Below are positions 55,862 to 64,000 of a stretch of DNA of 64,000 nt, piece after piece (within the stretch, counting starts at the first letter, position 1; each line of letters starts with the position of its first letter). Location of the stretch: assembly GCF_954871325.1 (NCBI RefSeq), contig NC_088776.1, positions 33,032,508 through 33,096,507 on the forward strand. The letters run 5' to 3'. The stretch is from Gordionus sp. m RMFG-2023. Lineage: Eukaryota; Nematomorpha; Gordioida; Chordodea; Parachordodidae. The position numbers and the translations under genes are program-made. The notes beneath the pieces are model-generated. The model was not told where the DNA came from and did not search any database. It saw only the letters and a list, made by a program, of their open reading frames with translations.

Positions 55862-57132
55862 GTACATTTTTACTATAAGCTCTTTTTAGAGCATCGATAT
55901 TCCCATAATTTATATTTTAATAATATATATATTTTTTTAAAATTGTTATTTTATTTTTTACATTTTACAAATAAATAAATAAAAAAAAAAAATTTATATT
56001 AATACAATTTTTATATTTTTCTTTATATCAAATTAATTTAAATTAAATATATTAATTACTTTAAATATTATATTAAAATTATATTATGTGAAATATTACA
56101 ATTATATATTTATTAAAATTTATATTAAAACCATCAATATTAAATGATTTTAATATTAATTATGTAATTATATTAAATATTTGATTAAGGTATTTACTAA
56201 AATTTATATTAATACAATTAATAAATTTTTCTTTATATGATATAATTTAATATTAAATACTTAAATAGTAAAATCTATCTAATCTGTAAAAGTTAAATTT
56301 TTAATATTTTTTTAAATCTCTCGCTTCAAACTTATATGGGCCATTTTGACAGCCATTTTAGCTTATTTGCCTTTTTGATATTTTTAAGAGTATATAGAGC
56401 GCACCCGAACAGGAGTTTGTGGGCTAAATATTCCCACAGCTGATTTCGCGACAAAAAAAAAAGATGGTGAATACCTTATATTTATTCATGAAATCAAATT
56501 TATTATTTCAACAACATGAATCATTAATTTATCACCATCTTTATGTATTCTTCACAAATCTGTCCCTTATGTCAAAAATTAGTACATATTAGAAAAGGTA
56601 GATGCTTACAAGTTCATGGACCTCTTTCATTCAGAGGCCCAAACTCTGGCTCTGTTCCTCTGTCCCTTATCAATTTTTCGATTATCCCTCCAGAAAATTT
56701 TGTTCCACCTCTCCTCAATTTAAATTCCTGTTTCTCAGATTTTTTCTTGACCATCCCAAACTAAATTTTATTTTAAGGATCCCCAAAGGTGCTAGATTGC
56801 CTGTTGCTAAATCTTTTGCTGAATGTCTATGCTTTCCTCTATTGCTAAACTTTAGCAATGAGTATGAATGGCTAAAATTCCTATTTTGTTGATATAATAC
56901 CTTCAGAGTGCCTGACAAAAATTCACATAAATCCCTTACCCAGCAAATCAAGGATGCATCTTCGATTAAGGCTCCTTATCTTCATGAATATAAAATGTCA
57001 CATCCTGTCTTAAATAAAGAAAACACTCACCAATTGAGATGCAGGCCAATATGATTTGCAAGAAATTTGACAATATATTATTAAAGGTGCACTCAGATCG
57101 GTTTCACACATGACTCTCTGGCTGAGCCTTCC

Positions 57133-57635
57133 ATGTCCACTTATATAAAGTTATGTCAAAAACACCTCACAGCTAACATTATCCCAATTTCCCCTCACCC
57201 TCACTCAACTTGTGCTTCTCTTTTTACTTCAGAAGAAGTGAGGAAAGCTTTATTTTTCTCCAGGACATCACTTCCCCCTCTACTTGCTCACAAACTTCCA
57301 TTCTTTCTAAATTAACAAACTTCTGTAACAAAATTTTAAATGGTGAAGTTCCAAGCTTTGTTTTTCCTACCCTCCATAATGATATTAGACCAATTGCCAT
57401 CGGTTCTACCTTTCGTCGCTTAGTTGCCAAGATGATATCATCTCGAATTAAGCATGATGCTTCAAGTCTCTTAAGCCCCTTCCTACTTGGTGTTGGGATC
57501 CCCTGTGGCTGTGAAGCGGTGGTACATATGACTAGATTATATCTTGAAAATCTACCCTCTAATGAGTCTTTAGTTAAAATAGACTTCTCTAATGCTTACA
57601 ATACACTTTCCCGGAACTCCTTCCTAAGCTTTTAG
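57133..57635 (+). pseudogene. reverse transcriptase domain, N-terminal half
   Basis: Two overlapping frames carry TNFCNKILNGEVPS, IRPIAIGSTFRRLVAKMIS, LLGVGIPCGCEAVVHMTRLY and LVKIDFSNAYNTLSR. The last contains the first RT catalytic Asp (KxDFxNA[FY]N). The frame then stops at 57635; IQQGDPLGSLFF follows at ~57733-57770. Confidence 0.85.
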
Positions 57636-57788
57636 TACTCTTTTTCCCGGTTGCACAAAGTTCTTTCATTCTTGTTATCAACTACCTTCCACTCTACAAT
57701 TTGATATCTTTAAAATTCCTTCCATTGAGGGCATTCAACAGGGAGACCCTCTAGGTTCCCTATTTTTCTGCTTAGGTATTAATGACAT

Positions 57789-58107
57789 CAGTGGCGTAGC
57801 TACGGGGGTGGTTTTCGGGTTTGGACCCCTCCCAGAGCAAATATTTTTTTAGATTATACGTTCAAAAGACTTAAAAGTTACTTTATATCAAATAAATACC
57901 ATGAATATTTATATTTTTGATGTTCGTGGAAGGATAATATATTGAGATAATCTACTAAATTATAATAATATATTATTGATGCATTAACTATATTTGTTAT
58001 ATAATATCGAAGATATTGTTATGATTTTTAAGATAAACCCGGTCCAAGCCCCCCAGTCTTATGTATGTATGGACCCCCTCTATGGAAAATTCCTAGCTAC
58101 GCCACTG
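57789..58107. mobile_element. hAT MITE (CAGTGGCGTAGCTA) inside the RT, perfect 8-bp TSD
   Basis: 319 bp. Ends CAGTGGCGTAGCTACGGG and CCTAGCTACGCCACTG, flanked by AATGACAT at 57781-57788 and 58108-58115. Removing it rejoins the RT sequence. Same family as 21353-21811. Confidence 0.93.
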
Positions 58108-58149
58108 AATGACATTATTATCCATTAAAACGATCTGCTCATTATCCTT

Positions 58150-58831
58150 ACATGCTTGGTATATCAATAATGGTATCCTTGGTGGTTCCGATGATGAGGT
58201 CAATATGTAACTATTATCAAGGAGGCTGCGTCTGCTATCGGACTCTCCATCAATCCAGAGAAATCTGAATTTATCCCTATAAATTCTATCAAACCTAATT
58301 CAAATAAATTCAAACTAACTACCCTTAATGGACTTTACCACATTGAGGTGCCCCTTTGGTGGTAACTCTGCTATATCTTCCTTCCTTCAGTCAACACTTG
58401 AAACACTTTTTGAGCTGGCTGATTTATTACCCCTACTCCCTTCCCATAAAACCTTTTTCCTCGTGAAATTTTTTTTTAATATTCCTCGTATCCTTTATGC
58501 GTTACGTTTAACTTACATTTTAAAATTCCCCATTCCTCTCGGAGTTTATGAAAATGGAATTAAAGCCCTTATCAAAAATATTTTAAACCTTAAATTCGAT
58601 GAAATTGCATGGACAAAAGCCTCTCTACCAACCAAGATGGGAGGTCTCGGTATCAGATCTCCGTCCGATCTCGCCTTAACAGCCTTCACATCCAGTTGTC
58701 TTTTAACAAAAAATATTGCAAATTCTCTTTCGTTAAAACCCGACTCTTCTTATAATGATGCAATTATCGAGTGGATGGCACGAATTATTGCTGATCACCC
58801 TCTACCTGAATCGAATAAGCAAAAGGACTGA
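58150..58831 (+). pseudogene. reverse transcriptase, palm to thumb
   Basis: GLSINPEKSEFIP (after the degraded YxDD site, which reads GGSDDEVN) and then the 58328-58831 frame with FFNIPRILYALRLT and EIAWTKASLPTKMGGLGIRSPSDLALTAFTSS, the conserved W.QASLP..GGLG.R thumb block of this family. Confidence 0.8.
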
Positions 58832-59540
58832 AATAGGCCTATTATTGTATTCTGCGTTGAATCACTCCTTTCCAGAATGCAATTATCTGACCGTACTTTA
58901 TTCTCCTCACTGCTTAATGGTTCAGGCCATGAGTTCCTTGAAACTATTCCTTCTGTTAATTTGCAATTACAACTGAACCAAAACGAGCTCACTCACGCCA
59001 TTGGCATTAGGTTAAATTGTCTAATTACTCAACCTCACACATGTTCTGGTTGCAGTTCAGCCGTTTTGGATAATGGTAGACAGTCTTCACTGTCGTTCGT
59101 GTAAATGTCGTATCGTTAGACATAATCATCAATCATCGTTAGAGCTTTGAGATCTGCTCAAATCTCCTCGAACCTTCCGGTCTATTCAGATCTGATGGGA
59201 AACGGCCTGACGGGATTTCTCAAATTCCTTGGAAGCGGGGTCAATTCTTGGTCTGGGATTACTGGTGTATTGATCCATTTGCACCATCCAACCAAACCTT
59301 TAATATTCTTGAGAAAAAGGAGTAACTTAAAATAGATAAATATTCTGAAATTTCTCAAGAATACATTTTCATTCATCATTTCCACTACCCTTACAACTTT
59401 TGGAAAATATGCCTTATCGAACTTGGCTCTCACATTCGCCAACTTTCGGGTGAACCTCGATAAGGCTTCTTCTTAAGACAAAGACTCGCCATATCGATAC
59501 ACAAGGCAAATTAATTAGCTTCATAGGCAGCCTCATCCCA

Positions 59541-60357
59541 CAAGATGATTAGTTTTTACCTCAATATTTTTTGTGCTCCCCCCCCCCCTCCTTTTGTTTT
59601 TTTTCCTTATTACTAATATATGTCTTTGTTTATTATTATATATTATATTAATATATTTGATCATTATAATTGTATCTATTTACGCATTTTTGAACACTTT
59701 GCCGCAAATTCGCACTAACTGTAATGGGGGTAATGAAAAAAACATGATTACTATACCCAAGGTAGAGCTCTGCAAATTCATTTTTTTTGGGCCTGAGCCC
59801 ATTTCAATTTATTTAAAAACCCTATTTCAGTCATACCTCTTGATTTTTTTTTTAGGCATGAGTCTGAAAATATTTTAATTTAAAAATTTTAATAAAAAGC
59901 CTTTTAATTTTTGCATAAAGCTAAATTTAATACTAATTGTCCTTGTCTTAATCTAGAATTACTCTAATTTATTCTTTATTTAGAGAAAAAAGTGATTTTT
60001 CAAATCGTAGCCAAAGTCGTACTCGTATGGCTGAATAATCACTTAGTTAACCAACAGATTAATTCATTTTAATCCTATTTTTTTTGGTAATTTTTAACCC
60101 TAGCTCGACCGATTAAAATTTTTTCAACCCGGAGCTGAGTTACTTGCAGGGCTTTACTATCTAGCCCCAGAAAGCACCATTGCGTTTTGCTGCTTCTTTA
60201 CTTTTGGTAAATAATTTTTATTCGAACTATTTGGAATAACGTTATTCAGCTGAACCACCGGTCTAAACAACGGGTTTGAACCCTGAGTATGAAACCCGGT
60301 CTAAATCACTGGTCTGAAACACAGGTCTGGACCTCGATCTAAACCATGAGTCTAAAC
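59541..60357. other. non-coding
   Basis: C9-C10 tract at 59578. A run of degenerate GGTCTGAAACC/TCTAAACC motifs (60240-60365) is a small decayed repeat. No gene. Confidence 0.4.
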
Positions 60358-60365
60358 CAGTGGCG

Positions 60366-60560
60366 TCACTAGGGGAGGGTGAGTAGGAGCTCGAGCCCCC
60401 TGAAAAATTTCTTAGCTCCCTGAAGCAAAATTTTTTTAATGGCTCTTTAATATCCCGTTGAACTAAAAATAAATTTTTTTGATTGCCCCCTGAACGGTTT
60501 CTTTTATAATTCTATTAATTAATATATAGATTTAATTTTATTATTTAAAAATTGTAATTT
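60366..60560. repeat. left-end fragment of the CAGTGGCGTCACT hAT family
   Basis: CAGTGGCGTCACTAGGGG then GAGCCCCCTGAAAAATTT and a stretch about 90 percent identical to 50150-50310. The right end was not found. Confidence 0.65.
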
Positions 60561-60600
60561 ATGATAGTAAAAAGTCAATATTTTTAGATGAGGGTCTTGT

Positions 60601-60745
60601 TTATTTTATTTTATTGCGTACCTTATTTTATTGCGTACCTTATTTTATTGCGTACCTTATTTTATTGCGTACCTTATTTTATTGCGTACCTTATTTTATT
60701 GCGTACCTTATTTTATTGCGTACCTTATTTTACTGCTTACCTTAT
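60601..60745. repeat. 17-bp tandem repeat, about eight units
   Basis: TTATTTTATTGCGTACC repeated almost without error, last unit ACTGCTTACC. The encoded YCVPYFIAYLILLRTLF peptide repeat is a by-product. Confidence 0.92.
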
Positions 60746-61017
60746 TGACAATTTATTATTGTCTACAAAGCCAGCATATAACTATAATTATATATAAATT
60801 ATTTATATCTAAAAACTATAATATAAAATCACTTTATGAAAAAAAAATATTAGGGCTGATGCTTCGAGTTATTAAGTACATCCGGCTTAAGACATTTTTA
60901 AATTGTTCATACAGGTTACGGGATGGGCTATAAAATATATTTTGTTCTATATTTCTTTATTTACACTGAAATAATGCCGTTCATTTGTTATATCTGAAAG
61001 TTATTTTTGCATATAAC

Positions 61018-62897
61018 TAGACATGTGCGCCGCTGGTCAAATACGCCCCCGCCGTTGATTTTTGATCACGCTGACGCCGCCAAAAATCTGTTGGTGCTCA
61101 GCACGTCGCCGCCGATGCAAAAATTCGATGGCGTGGCGGCGTGATACATATTTTTTTATTATTAAAAATAACATTTATTTTATATATTATTTATGATTAA
61201 TTAGATGAAAAATATTATGAAATATTGTTTGAATTATTAAAAAATGCGATTTTATTCTTTAAAATTAATAAATATTATTTGCTATAAAAACATGATTTGT
61301 AACAATCCATATAATACACGTTCGCTCTCTTTGGGCAGATCTGTAACCAACGTTCTAGATAAGATAAGATTAGGCTAGTAATTTACAGAAAAGGTATTGA
61401 AATATTATTATATATTTTATTGTTTTAATTTTTGATGCTTCAAATATTTTGTATAAGATCTTCAATTTTTATATATTTATTTTTTATCATAAAAGAAAAT
61501 TTTAATTAATAATTTTTATTTTATTGCCATTATAACTTTTATAAACATAGCAGGACTAAAACAATTATAATGGATGCAGCATTGCAATACCCTGTAACAA
61601 GATACAGTATATCATTGCAAGCAAAACCTTCCTTTGCATGGAAACATTTTGTATCCTTAATATTATAAACCGACACAAATAATAAGAGAACCAGTGTTTC
61701 TGCAGATAAAGTCTTTTGTAATATATGCTTGCAAATAGCACTTGATAAAGATGGTGAGGATGAAAATAATTCTTCATTTTCAGAGTAAATATTTTGATTA
61801 TTTTTAAAATATTTGAGAATTTTTTAATTAATTATTCAAAAATCTTTTTCAAAAAATATCATCACATCAAACATAATAAGACATCATGACTTATCATATA
61901 AAGAAGAATTATCTAAATAAAATTTAAAATTAACAAAAATCCTATAAATATTCTATTAAATAGAATGGAGAAACGGGATCTCAAGTTATTTAACTCGGAT
62001 TGGGGTTTGATGCATGAACTTTTAAATTTTCTTAAAGCCTTCAAAAAATTATTGAATTTTTATCCGCCCAAAAAGGAGTTACTATGTATTTATCCTCATC
62101 ATTTCGTAGTAAAATTAAAAATCATTTAATTGTAAAAGAATATGACAGTCCTCCCATAGCATCCCTTAAACAAAATATGCTTACTAAATTTGATCATAGA
62201 TTTCCAATAATCGATCTTCAGGTAGTATTTTAAATACATAAATTGCTTTTTTAAATATTATTTCTTTGTTTTATTTTTTTACTTAGATGTTAGGAGCATT
62301 TTTGAATACTCGTTTTCAATAGATAAAAAATGAATATTTAAATAAAAAAAATTAAACGACGGAAGTTGCTTCAGAGTTCGATTATCTTAATTAATTGGCT
62401 ATGAAACATTCATCTATTCATAACAATAACCTGGAATAACAAGACTTATTAACTAGTCTAGAAAAAGAGTGTTATTCATTATTTTCGCCTTATAATTTAG
62501 AGATAAAGAATGACTTAGATCTTTGGAAGCTTCCTAAACTTTAGATATTATCTAGAAAGGTTCTGTGCGTTTAAGCTAAGAGAACACCCAGCTAGTAGTG
62601 TGTATTTTCCATACCTGGGCTCACTTTGAACTATAAAAGATCATTATTATGTCCTATAAATCTAAATAATATAATATTTATACATGTTAATTATAACTTA
62701 ATAAAATCATTAAATTATAGTTATAAACATAATAAAGCATAAATTTTATTTTAAAAGTGTTTCCAATGAATTTATAATTTTAATTAAAAAATTTAAGTTA
62801 GAAAAATATTTGGACGCCGCCACCGATTTTTGTGGCGGCGTCTAAATCGATTCACCGCAGCAGCCGATCGTTTTAATGTTGTCTGGGCACATGTCTA
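61018..62897 (+). mobile_element. hAT element, degenerate, perfect 8-bp TSD
   Basis: 1880 bp. Ends TAGACATGTGCGCCGC and GGGCACATGTCTA, both flanked by CATATAAC (61010-61017 and 62898-62905). The subterminal regions are strikingly GC-rich (GACGCCGCC, GGCGGCG) against an AT-rich interior. Confidence 0.92.
61600..62640 (+). pseudogene. hAT transposase remnants
   Basis: 61638-61780: FAWKHF then VFCNICLQIALDKDGED, a BED-finger start. 62005-62219: LLNFLKAFKK..., KIKNHLIVKEYDSPPIASLK and KFDHRFPIIDLQ, the middle region, followed by a probable intron (CAG/GTAGTA to ACTTAG, 62220-62286) and MLGAFLNTRFQ, the LDPRFK-like block. 62505-62625 is a decayed dimerisation region (DLWKLPKL, SSVYFPYLGSL). Multiple stops. 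Confidence 0.75.
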
Positions 62898-63265
62898 CAT
62901 ATAACTATTTTTTTTTAACTTCGGCTACTACATGGATTGAGCACTAACAAGTACAAACGAAACACTAAAAAATGGCATAAGATTCATCTTTAGGACTTCC
63001 AATTGTTCCGCCAACTTCGCGGAGATCATAATAATATATTCATGGTAAATGAGTAGAAGATTTTTAATTTAATTTATAATCTAAATGAAATTCTTTTATA
63101 TTCACAATTTTTTAATGTTTATAGTAAGTAATGATAATTTAGAATATTATTTATAAATGTTGATTTATATAGGGGGTATGTATAATTTTTTGAGAGGGGT
63201 TTGCATTCAATTAATTATCGATATATCTCTTCTATAAATACATTGGCTTTTCTATCGACAGAGGC

Positions 63266-63680
63266 ACAATAGTTTATCAATGGGTATGAATATGCAAGAG
63301 AGATCGATTGCACTATATGTGGTTATTTTCTAAAATTTGACAAGTGGGTTGGTATTGAAGTTATAGTTGAATTAGGCTTAATCAATGTACGCAATATCCC
63401 AACCAGAGAATGGCTCCTTGAACATAAGGAAATTATGGCTGAAAGCTTCATTGGTTTAAAGGATGCCGGTAGGTTCATATATAAAAGGGATATCCGCTGA
63501 ATTAGGGGTTCGTAAAATAAAATCGTTTTATTTGGCATGCCGTGGGAAACAGCCTCGTCAAAATTGGCACTAGAGGCAATGTATTACGTTGCTGTTAACA
63601 CTGGATTTACAACGTGTGTGATAGGGCAAAACAATTTCAAAGTTAAGCCATTGTCTAATATAACAAATCTTAGCTCGTGA
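63266..63680 (+). pseudogene. unidentified coding-like segments, possibly phosphofructokinase-related
   Basis: 63272-63500 is open for ~75 codons (CTICGYFLKFDKWVGIEVIV, WLLEHKEIMAESFIG) and ends TGA without an upstream start. A second segment (63518-63680) reads FGMPWETASSKLALEAMYYV and then TTCVIGQNNFKVKPLSNIT. The second loosely fits the GG-P...A...CV...N..V..PL pattern at the end of a 6-phosphofructokinase half, but the first does not help. Composition is richer in G and C than the surroundings. Treat the assignment as a guess. Confidence 0.25.
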
Positions 63681-64000
63681 GAAAAGAAACAAATCGAGAT
63701 GTTTCCTTGTAAACACGATGTAAGTCATTAGTTATTTATTCTATAAAATTATCTAATATAGTTTGAACTTCCAAGGGGCGAAAGGTGGCAAATTTAATGC
63801 TGGGTTAAAAGACTAGGGGAGGGGGCGATAAACTCACTAATAGAAAGGGTAATAGTAATCGTAAACCGATGGTCCAAAGTGATGCTTGTAGCTATGAGTC
63901 ATAATTAAAGCGGAAATTAGGGATCTCTTTTACTTGGAAAATTTCGAAAGATTTTAATAAATGAGGAAATTTGAAAAGGGAAGTGAATCGAAGGATGTAA

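Larger units (their letters stand above)
56543..59540 (+). mobile_element. non-LTR retrotransposon, multiply frameshifted
   Basis: Order: N-terminal zinc-type motif CPLCQKLVHIRKGRC, RIPKGARLPVAKSFAECL (conserved pre-RT block), RT, a C-terminal HCRSCKCRIVRHN motif and RSDGKRPDGISQIPWKRGQF with VWDYWCID. About eight frameshifts or stops and one MITE insertion (57789-58107) disable it. Ends near 59540 at TCATAGGCAGCCTCATCCCACAAG, matched by the fragment at 41465. Confidence 0.85.

Noticed and set aside
60588-60933. Frames encoding YCVPYFIAYLI repeats as a membrane protein
   Set aside because: Pure by-product of the 17-bp tandem repeat, continuing into AT-rich noise.

Overview
The window is nuclear DNA of a metazoan with a very AT-rich genome. 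Three split genes with animal-type products can be read: an interleukin-17-receptor-like gene with a transmembrane segment and a SEFIR domain (+ strand, exons between 7138 and 14003), an Artemis/DCLRE1C-like nuclease gene (- strand, 20260-18460), and a complete APC10 (ANAPC10) gene (- strand, 54806-54163). All use GT-AG introns and standard stops. Several introns are extremely short (36, 36, 47, 49 and 59 nt). No rRNA, true tRNA, CRISPR or prokaryotic operon structure is present. I cannot name the species. Artemis plus a SEFIR receptor argues for an animal with that immune/repair repertoire, and the repeat content (hAT, Helitron, Ty3/gypsy, RT elements) is typical of invertebrates.

Layout. 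1-1825: AT-rich DNA with a possible gene end at the very start and a 291-bp duplicated repeat. 1826-5884: a decayed Helitron with a 5' TC end, tRNA-like segments, a ~145-170 bp tandem array, a RepHel N-terminal coding remnant and a 3' hairpin plus CTAG. 6101-6357: a CCGGGGAATT minisatellite. 7138-14003: the IL-17R-like gene, whose large introns carry hAT miniature elements. 14953-15623: a short non-autonomous Helitron of the same family. 17333-17545: an unidentified candidate exon. 18460-20260: Artemis-like gene with an in-frame TGA. 21353-31051: hAT-derived elements, one nearly complete (23385-25711). 32966-35932: a non-autonomous LTR element whose left LTR is split by a hAT element. About 36885-39480: satellite array interrupted by a hAT element (37012-38553). 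41465-42010, 49110-49800, 55408-55861 and 56543-59540: fragments of non-LTR retrotransposons. 44886-48524: a broken Ty3/gypsy element ending in a foldback. 50131-53164: two long non-autonomous hAT elements. 54163-54806: APC10. 61018-62897: a degenerate hAT element. 63266-63680: unidentified coding-like segments.

The three recognised host genes are functionally unrelated (cytokine-type signalling, DNA end processing/repair, mitotic ubiquitin ligase). They sit as islands in DNA that has been rebuilt mainly by hAT transposition. At least eight elements have readable 8-bp target duplications, and five of those duplications are perfect. Many tabulated short reading frames are chance or repeat-derived and were left out.
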